A DNA stretch of 64,000 nucleotides from an uncultured bacterium. Lineage in GTDB: Bacteria; Bacteroidota; Bacteroidia; Bacteroidales; Bacteroidaceae. The stretch is taken from assembly GCA_905215345.1 (NCBI GenBank), contig CAJMPR010000012.1:59623-123622 (forward strand), read 5' to 3'. The notes beneath the pieces were generated by a model. It saw nothing but the letters and a program-made list of their open reading frames with translations, had not been told where the DNA came from and ran no database searches. A program made the position numbers and the translations under genes. Each line of letters starts with the position of its first letter. The stretch's first letter is position 1. This document shows positions 9,422-17,636 of the stretch, piece by piece.

Positions 9422-9913
9422 CTATATTATTTCCTGTATCCATTCGTCAATCTGCTGATTAGAGGAGAGAGACAGCTTTTTCTTCAGTCGATAACGTGCC
9501 GTGATAACGCTATTGGTCGTTATGGATAAGATGGTAGCTATCTCTTTGTTGCTGTATTCCAGCTTTAACATCATGCATAGCATTTCATCATTGGGAGTTA
9601 ACTTCTCATGAGAGTGGCGTATAAGGGCATCCATAAAGTTAGGATGGTAGATATGTATGTATTGACGTATCATTTCCATACTGTCCATGTTGCTCTTTTC
9701 TGGAGGAGCAGGGCGACGTTGTACCAACTCTTCTACTTGTTGCTTAATGGGGCATGATTGGGGAAGACGCTGTACCTCTTCTTCTATCTGTACCAATCGT
9801 GTTTGGGTGTTGCGTATATCGGAACGCCAGATTAGGGTATAGCGAATAAGCAGTATTACACTGATGAATAATATAAGCAGTCCTCCGCCGATGATTTCAT
9901 TTGGTAGGTTCAT
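9422..9913 (-). CDS. Membrane-tethered LuxR-type HTH regulator, first gene of fimbrial operon
   Basis: 163 residues. One N-terminal membrane segment (about residues 8-25, GGGLLILFISVILLIRY) is followed by a short coiled coil and a C-terminal helix-turn-helix (about 106-150). The core reads LTPNDEMLCMMLKLEYSNKEI and then TNSVITARYRLKKKL, as in GerE/LuxR DNA-binding domains. The HTH is clearly related to that of the 666-residue TPR regulator just upstream, so the two form a pair with and without a sensory domain. It lacks a phosphoreceiver. As the first gene of the operon it probably autoregulates the fimbrial genes. Confidence 0.75.
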   Translation of the reverse strand: MNLPNEIIGGGLLILFISVILLIRYTLIWRSDIRNTQTRLVQIEEEVQRLPQSCPIKQQVEELVQRRPAPPEKSNMDSMEMIRQYIHIYHPNFMDALIRHSHEKLTPNDEMLCMMLKLEYSNKEIATILSITTNSVITARYRLKKKLSLSSNQQIDEWIQEII

Positions 9914-10005
9914 GTTTGTCTGTCTATTTGAATTTAGTAATAATGGAATACCCGTTTCGTTGTCGCTAAATTAGTGCTTATACGATGAATAGGTATTAAA
10001 TAGGG

Positions 10006-10049
10006 TATAGACAAAACTATCTACAATATAGAAAAGATATAGACAAAAC
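10006..10049. promoter_or_regulatory. Direct repeat upstream of the fimbrial operon
   Basis: TATAGACAAAAC occurs twice, at 10006-10017 and 10038-10049, 32 bp apart (three helical turns). It lies between the TPR-HTH regulator gene and the start of the fimbrial operon. The first copy overlaps a minus-strand -7 box (TAGTTTTG, 10012-10019). The spacing suits a dimeric DNA-binding protein; the flanking HTH proteins are candidates. Confidence 0.45.
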
Positions 10050-10052
10050 ATG

Positions 10053-10088
10053 TATAAGCCCCATACAATGTCATGTATAGGGCTTATA
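10053..10088 (-). terminator. Hairpin terminator after the TPR-HTH regulator
   Basis: TATAAGCCCCATACA (10053-10067) pairs with TGTATAGGGCTTATA (10074-10088), one mismatch in 15 bp, loop 6 nt. On the minus strand it follows the stop codon at 10112 by about 23 nt. Confidence 0.75.
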
Positions 10089-10111
10089 AAAGAAAAATGT
10101 TAACTTTGTTG

Positions 10112-12112
10112 TTAGTTGATATCCGTTAGTAGTCTTCTTATTTCCGTATCAAGGTCGCTTCCTTCGGGTAATTTAAGTTTCGTGCGCAATCGGTATCGGT
10201 TTTGTAGCACACTGGCTCGGCTGATACCAAGTGTACGTGAAATTTCTTCATTGGTTTGTTTCAATACGATGAGCATACAAAGCAGTTCGTCCGTACGGGT
10301 AGCGCGGGGACAGGCGCTACGTAATTGATGAAGCACCGTGGGATAAAGAGAAGAGAATGCCGTACGGAACTGTTCTTCTTCGGTGTTGGTGAGCAAGCGG
10401 GGTTGCAGGCTTTCCATAACGTGGTCCAGGTCGCAGGTTTTCTCATGGGTAGCTTGCACTTCTGCCAATTGGCGGAGGAGTTCTTCATTATGGTTGTTCA
10501 GCTCCTGTCGGGAGGCAATGAGCTGTTGCAGGCGTTCGGCTTGCTCACGTAGCTGCTGATCTGAGAGTTGCTTTTCTTTATTACGCAAGTGCAAACTGAG
10601 TTTTAAAGCATGTTGTCTCATAAATAAGAAGCTGCCTAAACAAAGTACACTGATAAAAATAATAAGACCGATGAGGAAGGTTGCTTGTAATCGATTATCT
10701 TTCAATGAGACTTCGGCAGCGAGAAGCCTATTCTCTTGTTCTTTCTTTTGGGTTTCAAAGCGAATATTGGCTGTAGCAAGTGCCCGTATCTCATTATCAC
10801 GTTGCATGGAGTCTATTACCTCTTTATAATACGGATAGCTATTTATAAACTTATCTTTCATACCTAACTTTAGATAAGCTTGCATCACTTTCTCAAAACA
10901 TTGACTCCTGAATTCCTTCATTCCTATTTGTATGTAACCTTGCTCTGCTTCTTCCAACAGTTTCACTGCAGCTGCTCCTTGTCCGTTTTGTAAGAGTACT
11001 TGTCCTATGTTCTCTTTCAGTTGGAGACGGAAGAATGGGGGCATTTGGACTGAATCGATGCAAAGGTTACGTGTGATAGCGAAGGCTTGCTGCATAGAAT
11101 CGGGTATGCAGAGATAGACTTGAGCTAATGCCAGTCGGTTATAAGCAGCTCCTTTGAAGCTACGCAATGCTTCCGATACATTACAGGCACGTTTCAGATA
11201 GTGAATAGCCGAGTCATAGCGTCCGGTTTTCTGAAATATTTCACTTCTGAAGCGATAAAGGTCACTCAATCCGAAACTGTCTTGTTTGACGGAGTGATGA
11301 CAAGCTATCTGATTTAATTCCATTGCCCGTCCATACATGTTAAGCATCATAAATAAGTTGGCTTGTTCGCCGTAAGCCATGATGATACCGTTTTTAGATT
11401 GACTCGTATAATCATTTTCATAGAAGTTGATAGCAGCCTGATTGCTTTCGGCTGCTTTTTCATAATTGTTGGACTCGCGGTAGTAGTAAGCTATACGTGA
11501 AAATATACGTCCCATATATGGAGAATCGTACCCTTTCCGATAAGTGTCTATTGCTTTCTCTAATTGTTTAATGGCTTTTTGAATATCATTACCGCAATAG
11601 AAATAGACGCTACCTACCATCTCGGAGCTCTGTATGATGCGTCCCTCATCGTCAGGAGGAGTGAGATTGGCAAAAGAGTCTGCTAACAGTATCGCTTGCG
11701 TGTTTTCACCGGCCATTTGGTGGAGGTGTGCGCGAATAGCAAGATATTCATACTGGCAGTCTTGACGGATAATAGGTGCTTGTAACTTATTGAGATATAG
11801 TAAGGCTTGTTTATATTGTTTGCTACCTAATGCCTGACTTTTATATTCAGATAGAGCGAGATAAGTATATTTCACTAATGAATCGTCGGAAATGGTTGAA
11901 TTGGAAAGTTGATTAAGTGCTTTTTCAAGTGTGGCTCGTGCTTCGTCAAAGTGCTTTTCTTTATTATCCTGTCGTGCCTGCAAGTAGGTTTGAGAGAGGA
12001 TGCTCATAAGTGCAGCGTTTTCGGTGTTTGGGCTATTCTTATTCCGGGTGCACGAATTGCAACTTATCCATAACACAATTGATAGCAAGAATAGTATTTG
12101 TGTGTGTTTCAT
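10112..12112 (-). CDS. Periplasmic TPR sensor, membrane-spanning, with cytoplasmic HTH
   Basis: 666 residues. The N-terminus resembles a lipoprotein or signal anchor (LWISCNSC). Residues 40-440 consist of TPR-like helical pairs (e.g. NNYEKAAESNQAAINFYEND, GRYDSAIHYLKRA). A single membrane helix lies at about 476-498 (FLIGLIIFISVLCLGSFLFM), followed by a coiled coil (500-555) and a C-terminal HTH (606-650: NEEISRTLGISRASVLQNRY). This is a one-component transmembrane regulator: a periplasmic TPR sensor linked directly to a cytoplasmic DNA-binding domain. The HTH matches that of the neighbouring 163-residue regulator. It lies upstream of the fimbrial operon on the same strand with its own terminator, so it likely controls that operon. 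The signal sensed is unknown. Confidence 0.78.
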   Translation of the reverse strand: MKHTQILFLLSIVLWISCNSCTRNKNSPNTENAALMSILSQTYLQARQDNKEKHFDEARATLEKALNQLSNSTISDDSLVKYTYLALSEYKSQALGSKQYKQALLYLNKLQAPIIRQDCQYEYLAIRAHLHQMAGENTQAILLADSFANLTPPDDEGRIIQSSEMVGSVYFYCGNDIQKAIKQLEKAIDTYRKGYDSPYMGRIFSRIAYYYRESNNYEKAAESNQAAINFYENDYTSQSKNGIIMAYGEQANLFMMLNMYGRAMELNQIACHHSVKQDSFGLSDLYRFRSEIFQKTGRYDSAIHYLKRACNVSEALRSFKGAAYNRLALAQVYLCIPDSMQQAFAITRNLCIDSVQMPPFFRLQLKENIGQVLLQNGQGAAAVKLLEEAEQGYIQIGMKEFRSQCFEKVMQAYLKLGMKDKFINSYPYYKEVIDSMQRDNEIRALATANIRFETQKKEQENRLLAAEVSLKDNRLQATFLIGLIIFISVLCLGSFLFMRQHALKLSLHLRNKEKQLSDQQLREQAERLQQLIASRQELNNHNEELLRQLAEVQATHEKTCDLDHVMESLQPRLLTNTEEEQFRTAFSSLYPTVLHQLRSACPRATRTDELLCMLIVLKQTNEEISRTLGISRASVLQNRYRLRTKLKLPEGSDLDTEIRRLLTDIN

Positions 12113-12150
12113 GTGTTACTTTATAATTAACGATTGTCTTGTTAAAAAAT

Positions 12151-12209
12151 ACAGATTACACAAATCCACATCAATTAGATAACTATCCATGTGAATCCGT
12201 GTAATCTGT
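12151..12209. repeat. Imperfect palindrome, ACAGATTACAC family, copy 1
   Basis: The arm 12151-12171 (starts ACAGATTACAC) pairs with 12189-12209 (ends GTGTAATCTGT), about 18 of 21 positions. The same words recur at 47146-47231. It lies between the TPR-HTH gene and gcvP, both on the minus strand, and may terminate gcvP transcription. Confidence 0.7.
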
Positions 12210-12221
12210 GTTGAAAAGAAT

Positions 12222-15071
12222 TTATCCGAAGCACCCGTAACACGTCGGCATCAGCTTACGGTCGCCTAACGTATTATCCACGCGTGCCACATTTACCCAG
12301 AACTTGTTGTCGCGTACGCTTTCTATTGGGTAAGCAGCCTTCTGACGGGTATAGCTGTGTTCCCAATTATCAGCTACGACCTCATATTCGGGATGCGGGG
12401 CATTAATCAGTACATTATCTACTTTATCGGCTTCCCCGTTCTTTATTTCTTGAATTTCATTCCAGATAGTCAGCATTACTGTGATGAAGTTATCCAGTTC
12501 CGCCAAGCTCTCACTTTCTGTCGGCTCTATCATCAGTGTGCCATGAACAGGGAAAGAGAGGGTAGGAGCATGATAACCATAGTCCATCAGGCGTTTGGCG
12601 ATATCATTTTCACTGATACCGGTTTCATCGTACACTTTCCGGCATTCCAGAATCATTTCATGACCTACAAATCCGGTTGCTCCCCGGTACACAATACCGT
12701 ATGTGTCTTTGAAGCAGGCAGCCAGATAGTTGGCATTCAGAATGGCAATCTTCGTTGCACGCGTCAGTCCTTCAGTACCCATCATGCGTATGTAGCCGTA
12801 GGTAATTGGCAGAATACCTGCACTGCCGAAAGGAGCACCGGAAACCTGATTGGCGGGATTACCGAAGAACCCGTGGCCCGGAAGGAAGGGAACCAGATGT
12901 TCCGCCACACAGATAGGACCGACACCCGGTCCGCCACCACCGTGAGGAGAGGCAAATGTTTTATGCAGGTTCAAGTGACAAACGTCGGCACCGATAAATC
13001 CGGGGTTCGTTAAGCCTACTTGAGCGTTCATGTTGGCACCGTCCATATAAACTTGTGCGCCGCAATCATGGATAATTTTACATATCTCTACAATTTCAGT
13101 TTCAAAAATACCGTGTGTAGAAGGGTAGGTAATCATCAAAGCGGCGAGGTCGTCTTTATTTTCCTCTGCTTTGGTACGTAAGTCGTCCATATCGACATTA
13201 CCTTGAGCATCGCATGCGCAAGTGATGGTGGTAAAGCCTGCCTGGATGGCCGATGCGGGGTTGGTTCCATGTGCCGAAGCTGGAATCAATACCTTGCTGC
13301 GGTGTCCCTGTCCGATGCTTTCCAGATAGGCACGAATTACGCGGAGTCCGGCATATTCACCTGCCGCACCGGAATTAGGTTGCAGACTGACACCGGCAAA
13401 CCCCGTGATGACTTTAAGTTCTTCGCTGAGGTTGCGAATAAGCTCGCGATAGCCTTCCGCCTGGTCTTCGGGAACAAGCGGATGTATATTCATGAACTCC
13501 GGACGGCTGAGCGGTAATATTTCGGCAGCGGCATTCAATTTCATGGTGCACGAACCGAGTGAGATCATGGAGTGTGCCAATGAAATATCTTTGCGGTCCA
13601 GCCGCTTGATATAACGCATCATTTCGGTTTCCGTATGATACTTATTGAATACCTCATGCGTGAGATACGGACTCTGACGCTTCAAAGACTTGTTAATGAT
13701 ACATCCGTCGGGTACATCGCCCGTCTTGGTCGCTTCTTTTCCGGCAGCAATGGCAAAGATGGAAAGCAATACATTGACGTCGGCCACATCGGTCGTTTCA
13801 TCGATGCTCATACCTACATCGCCATTCTTGAAATAGCGCAGGTTCACTTCCTTGCTTAATGCGATGGTACGTATCTGTTGTGCCGAAATAGTATCGGGCA
13901 GTGCGAAACGAAGGGTACCGAAGTATTGGGCATTCACTTGTTTGTAGCCCAACTTATTAATGTTCTTCTCCAGAAATACGCAGATACTGTGGATACGTTC
14001 GGCAATGGTACGAATACCTTCCGGTCCATGATATACCGTATAGAAACCTGCCATGGTTGCCAGTAATGCCTGAGCGGTACAGATATTGGAAGTTGCTTTC
14101 TCACGTTTGATGTGCTGTTCGCGGGTTTGCAATGCCATGCGGTAACAGGGCTTATCATACTTATCCTTAGACCATCCGATGATTCGTCCCGGCATGTTGC
14201 GCTTGAATTCGTCCCGTGTAGCGAAGTAAGCTGCTGCCGGACCGCCATAGAACATTGGTACTCCCAGTCGTTGGGTACTTCCAAAGACAATATCCGCATC
14301 CCATTCTCCCGGAGGAGTGAGCAGGGCAAGGCTCAATATGTCGGCGGCGACGGCTACTTTACAATCGGCGGCATGTGCCTTTTCAACGAAAGTGCGGTAA
14401 TCTTCCACATTTCCGCTGGCATTAGGATATTGCAGGATACAGGCGAATATGTCCGGAGTAAATTCCATTTCGTTATATTTGCCGGTACGTATTTCAATAC
14501 CCTGCGGGATGGCTCGTGTAGTCATAACAGCGAGCGTTTGTGCGAATATGCTTTCATCTACAAATAGGACGTTTGCTCCTGACTTTTGCATCTCTCGCGG
14601 ACGCAAACTATACATCATTGCTACAGCCTCAGCAGCGGCAGTTGCTTCGTCCAGCAGGGAGCAGTTAGCAAGCGGCATGCCGGTCAGGTCACAAACGGCA
14701 GTCTGAAAATTCATCAAGGCTTCCAGACGTCCTTGTGACACTTCAGTCTGATAAGGAGTGTATGAAGTGTACCAAACGGGATTCTCGAACACATTCCGTT
14801 GGATAACCGCAGGAGTAATGGTGTTGTACCAACCCATACCGATATAAGTGGTATAAAGTTTGTTTTTAGCAGCCAATCCGGCTATGTGCTGTCCGAATTC
14901 ATATTCCGTCATTGCTTCCGGAAGTGCCAACGGCTCTTTCAAGCGAATATTTGCAGGGATGGTTTTATCAATCAGTTCGTCCAGACTATTCACTCCTATT
15001 TTATGGAGCATCTGTTTTTCGTCTTTTTCGCTGATACCGATATGGCGGTTGGCGAGCAGGTCGTTTTTCAT
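12222..15071 (-). CDS. gcvP: Glycine dehydrogenase (decarboxylating), P-protein of the glycine cleavage system
   Basis: 949 residues, the length of the single-chain P-protein (E. coli 957), in contrast to the split GcvPA/GcvPB form of many Firmicutes. It starts with the family signature RHIGISEKDEKQML. The two aminotransferase-like halves are both present, and the PLP lysine is K704 in HLNLHKTFASPHGGGGPGVG. The enzyme decarboxylates glycine and passes the methylamine group to lipoyl-GcvH. No gcvT or gcvH is next to it in this window, so the other subunits are encoded elsewhere. lipB (27955), which supplies octanoyl groups for lipoylation, is in the window but not linked. No glycine-riboswitch-like structure was recognised upstream. 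Confidence 0.97.
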   Translation of the reverse strand: MKNDLLANRHIGISEKDEKQMLHKIGVNSLDELIDKTIPANIRLKEPLALPEAMTEYEFGQHIAGLAAKNKLYTTYIGMGWYNTITPAVIQRNVFENPVWYTSYTPYQTEVSQGRLEALMNFQTAVCDLTGMPLANCSLLDEATAAAEAVAMMYSLRPREMQKSGANVLFVDESIFAQTLAVMTTRAIPQGIEIRTGKYNEMEFTPDIFACILQYPNASGNVEDYRTFVEKAHAADCKVAVAADILSLALLTPPGEWDADIVFGSTQRLGVPMFYGGPAAAYFATRDEFKRNMPGRIIGWSKDKYDKPCYRMALQTREQHIKREKATSNICTAQALLATMAGFYTVYHGPEGIRTIAERIHSICVFLEKNINKLGYKQVNAQYFGTLRFALPDTISAQQIRTIALSKEVNLRYFKNGDVGMSIDETTDVADVNVLLSIFAIAAGKEATKTGDVPDGCIINKSLKRQSPYLTHEVFNKYHTETEMMRYIKRLDRKDISLAHSMISLGSCTMKLNAAAEILPLSRPEFMNIHPLVPEDQAEGYRELIRNLSEELKVITGFAGVSLQPNSGAAGEYAGLRVIRAYLESIGQGHRSKVLIPASAHGTNPASAIQAGFTTITCACDAQGNVDMDDLRTKAEENKDDLAALMITYPSTHGIFETEIVEICKIIHDCGAQVYMDGANMNAQVGLTNPGFIGADVCHLNLHKTFASPHGGGGPGVGPICVAEHLVPFLPGHGFFGNPANQVSGAPFGSAGILPITYGYIRMMGTEGLTRATKIAILNANYLAACFKDTYGIVYRGATGFVGHEMILECRKVYDETGISENDIAKRLMDYGYHAPTLSFPVHGTLMIEPTESESLAELDNFITVMLTIWNEIQEIKNGEADKVDNVLINAPHPEYEVVADNWEHSYTRQKAAYPIESVRDNKFWVNVARVDNTLGDRKLMPTCYGCFG

Positions 15072-15138
15072 ACTTATTGCTGATTTAAAAGTTTATTTAT
15101 TTAAGTTCAACTCAATAGTAAACAAGGTTTTAGATACA

Positions 15139-15242
15139 AGTTGACAAGGAAGATAGTCAGTAAATATACTGCTTATACAGGCTCACCTGTAGTTTGCAAG
15201 AGTATCTTGCTTGTGTCTTGTCAACTCGTTCCCTTGTCAACT
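15139..15242. repeat. Inverted repeats of AGTTGACAAGG upstream of gcvP
   Basis: AGTTGACAAGG at 15139-15149 is complementary to CCTTGTCAACT at 15232-15242, and most of it also to CTTGTCAACT at 15217-15226, so two alternative stems are possible. The region separates the MBL hydrolase gene and gcvP, both on the minus strand, so it lies downstream of the former's promoter side and upstream of gcvP's 5' end. Confidence 0.5.
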
Positions 15243-15257
15243 AACAAGTAGAGTTTA

Positions 15258-15896
15258 TTATCTGAAGAACGGGTTTTCAGCTTTCTCAATCCCGATAGTT
15301 GTTGGGGCACCATGTCCCGGATAGACAATCGTTTCGTTAGGCAGAACGAACAGGCGGCTGCAAATATGTTCTATCAATTCGTCAAAGTTACCTCCGGCAA
15401 GGTCGGCACGTCCTATGCTGCCTTGAAACAATACGTCCCCTGAAAACATGCAGTGATCTGCTGCACAATAATACACTAAACTACCCGGTGAATGTCCCGG
15501 AACGTGGATTGCTTCGAGCGTTGTATTTCCGAAGGTGATAATGTCTCCGTCATGCAGATAGGTTCCCAGTGGTACGGGCGCTTCCTGCAATTGGAATCCG
15601 AACATACGGCTTTGTTTGGGTGCTTCGTCTATCCAGAACTCATCAGCCTGATTGGCTTCCGCTTTCAGTCCGAATTCTTTGAGCATGAAAGGATTACCAA
15701 AGATATGGTCCAGATGCAAGTGCGTATTCAGCAGATGCTTCACGTTCAGTTCGTTGTTGATGATAAAGTTCTTCAAGGCTTGCTTCTCTTCCTCGTAGAA
15801 ACACCCCGGATCAATAACTACGGCCTCGTTTGTTTCGTCCCACAGTACATAACAGTTCTCCGGGAACATATTAAATTCAAATCTCTTTATCTTCAT
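15258..15896 (-). CDS. MBL-fold metallohydrolase (glyoxalase II-like)
   Basis: 212 residues with the full metallo-beta-lactamase metal-site set: THLHLDHIFG (HxHxDH) near residue 60, HVPGHSPGS near 135, FSGDVLF near 150, and YPGHGAPT near 195. This layout is typical of glyoxalase II-like and YcbL-type thioester hydrolases that bind two metal ions. Bacteroidetes members are annotated only as MBL-fold metallohydrolases, and the substrate cannot be read from the sequence. It starts 46 bp from rsmG and shares its orientation, so the two may be one transcript. Compared with full GloB it lacks the C-terminal substrate-binding helical domain. Confidence 0.88.
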   Translation of the reverse strand: MKIKRFEFNMFPENCYVLWDETNEAVVIDPGCFYEEEKQALKNFIINNELNVKHLLNTHLHLDHIFGNPFMLKEFGLKAEANQADEFWIDEAPKQSRMFGFQLQEAPVPLGTYLHDGDIITFGNTTLEAIHVPGHSPGSLVYYCAADHCMFSGDVLFQGSIGRADLAGGNFDELIEHICSRLFVLPNETIVYPGHGAPTTIGIEKAENPFFR

Positions 15897-15942
15897 GATA
15901 AGATTTTAGATTTATGATTTATAAACTATCGATTATCAACTA

Positions 15943-16563
15943 TCAATTGCTCACATATACCACTTTCTTCGTTTCAAAGAACTCTTCCTCGAAAATATCC
16001 TTCAAATCCCACATCGTGGTCTTATTTTTGAATGGCATAGCTTCGTGCTCCAATTCACCTCCTTTCAGGCAAATGAGCCCGTTAGGAAGGGAATTCTGTT
16101 GCTTGGGAGAGATATTTTTACGGATGATTTTCAGCAAATCGGTTAAAGGCATTACGGCACGGCTTACTACGAAGTCGAACAACTGTTTTTCTTCTTCAGC
16201 CCGAGCGTGGCGAAAAGTAACATTTTTCAACCCGATGCTGTTGGCTACTTCGGTAGCGACACGTACTTTTTTGCCAATACTGTCTACCATGTGAAACTTG
16301 ACTTCGGGAAAAAGGATAGCCAGCGGTATGCCCGGGAAACCGCCACCGGTACCAAGGTCCATTATCTTTGTTCCCGGTCTGAATTGAATAACTTTTGCTA
16401 TTCCGAGTGAGTGGAGAACATGATGTTCGTACAAATTTTCAATGTCTTTACGCGAAATAACATTTATTTTAGAGTTCCAATCCAAATAGAGGTCATAAAG
16501 AGCAGTGAACTGTCTTTTTTGTTCCTCTGTAAGGTTCGGAAAGTACTTTAGGATAATTTCCAT
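15943..16563 (-). CDS. rsmG: 16S rRNA (guanine-527-N7)-methyltransferase RsmG
   Basis: 206 residues, the usual length. The N-terminal helical part contains LYDLYLDWNSKINVISRKD, followed by the SAM-binding signature KIMDLGTGGGFPGIPLAI near residue 67. HARAEE and FDFVVSRAV follow, as in GidB/RsmG. The enzyme methylates N7 of G527 in the 530 loop of 16S rRNA; loss of it gives low-level streptomycin resistance in other bacteria. In many genomes it lies beside mnmG, but here it sits between the MBL hydrolase gene and a DUF3298-type lipoprotein, all on the minus strand. Confidence 0.95.
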   Translation of the reverse strand: MEIILKYFPNLTEEQKRQFTALYDLYLDWNSKINVISRKDIENLYEHHVLHSLGIAKVIQFRPGTKIMDLGTGGGFPGIPLAILFPEVKFHMVDSIGKKVRVATEVANSIGLKNVTFRHARAEEEKQLFDFVVSRAVMPLTDLLKIIRKNISPKQQNSLPNGLICLKGGELEHEAMPFKNKTTMWDLKDIFEEEFFETKKVVYVSN

Positions 16564-16646
16564 GTAATCTAATTGTTTATTAAATCAAGAATTAAGAATG
16601 ATAAATCACATTGCATGGTCATTTGTCATTCCTTATTTATCACTCT

Positions 16647-17498
16647 TTATTCCAAATTTTGAATCACTCCTGATTCGTCACTCAGCAGATGCTGCATCAT
16701 TTCATAAGGTATAGTAATCTTCACCGGTCCCATTACATAAGGAGCGATGTCATATACATTATAATAAAATGTGATACCTTCTTTGCTGATATAAAAATTC
16801 TCAGTTGGTTCCAGTTCACCGGTAGTGGCGTACCCCATGTCCTCTAGTTCCTGACGGGTAGTGACTTTGTTATCAGCCATCAACTGGTTCCATAAAAGGT
16901 CGGTCAGTTGTTCTTTGTAATCGCTGACAAACAGGTCGTCTAAACGAAGAGGGGCTAATGTGCGCAAGTTCATATTGAGGAAAGTGGACATATAGATACC
17001 GTGAGCCCCGCCGGTATATTCATTATAGTCAATGCGATAAACCAGCAGATAGTCGCTATATAGCTGGACGTGGCTTTCAATTCCTTTATAATAAGAGTAC
17101 CACGCTTCCATACTGGCACCGTCTTCCTTGTCCTCCTCATCCTTCTTGTACATCGTTTCCAGGTCATTACGGTAATCATTGACGTATTTCTCGGTGTACT
17201 TCTTTACTGCCTCTTCGGGAGTCAAACTCATGTACTTTTCACCAAAACACGCCGAAAGGAAGTAAGTGTTCAGACTGTCTTTCATCTTCACATCGGACGA
17301 TTTGTTTACGTATGCAAAATTGATGATGAGATTACAAGCCGGTTTGGCAGTATCTCCGAAAAGGTGTGCCGTTTCATTAACTTGTATACTGTCGAACTCC
17401 AATGCTCCGGCATTTTTGTTCATGATGTTACCACAAGAAAAGAAAAAGCCACTTGCCGCAAGCAGAAGGACAAGTAGACTGACAGTTTGCTTTTTCAT
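16647..17498 (-). CDS. DUF3298-type (RsiV-like) lipoprotein
   Basis: 283 residues with a lipoprotein signal ending GFFFSC. The middle contains a DUF4163-like region, and the C-terminus carries the DUF3298 hallmark YTGGAHGIYMSTFLNMN followed by a terminal motif VKITIPYEMM. Related extracytoplasmic domains occur in the anti-sigma factor RsiV, where they bind lysozyme, but this protein has no anti-sigma segment and no sigma factor gene nearby. A general envelope role is likely. A minus-strand -7 box TATATTTG at 17547-17554 lies about 50 bp upstream of the start. Confidence 0.8.
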   Translation of the reverse strand: MKKQTVSLLVLLLAASGFFFSCGNIMNKNAGALEFDSIQVNETAHLFGDTAKPACNLIINFAYVNKSSDVKMKDSLNTYFLSACFGEKYMSLTPEEAVKKYTEKYVNDYRNDLETMYKKDEEDKEDGASMEAWYSYYKGIESHVQLYSDYLLVYRIDYNEYTGGAHGIYMSTFLNMNLRTLAPLRLDDLFVSDYKEQLTDLLWNQLMADNKVTTRQELEDMGYATTGELEPTENFYISKEGITFYYNVYDIAPYVMGPVKITIPYEMMQHLLSDESGVIQNLE

Positions 17499-17546
17499 AT
17501 TGAATTTCGTTTATAAATCAACATTTCAATCAAAAAACTTTATCGA

Positions 17547-17554
17547 CAAATATA
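17547..17554 (-). promoter_or_regulatory. Bacteroides -7 box for the DUF3298-type gene
   Basis: TATATTTG on the minus strand fits TAnnTTTG and lies 49 bp upstream of the ATG at 17498. No convincing -33 TTTG at 19 bp. Confidence 0.5.
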
Positions 17555-17620
17555 GAACTAATTAACGAACTGCACGCATAAAAAAAGAAAAATTAATTCC
17601 TACTAACGGTTAAATCTCTT

Positions 17621-17628
17621 TATCTTTG
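17621..17628 (+). promoter_or_regulatory. Bacteroides -7 box for the Cys-rich/metal operon
   Basis: TATCTTTG matches TAnnTTTG and lies only 8 bp upstream of the ATG at 17637, implying a very short leader. Together with 17547-17554 it makes this gap a divergent promoter region. Confidence 0.6.
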
Positions 17629-17636
17629 CCTCACTT

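Noticed and set aside
15072..15257. Glycine riboswitch upstream of gcvP
   Set aside because: I could not recognise the conserved tandem aptamer elements. The gap contains only the TTGTCAACT inverted repeats.
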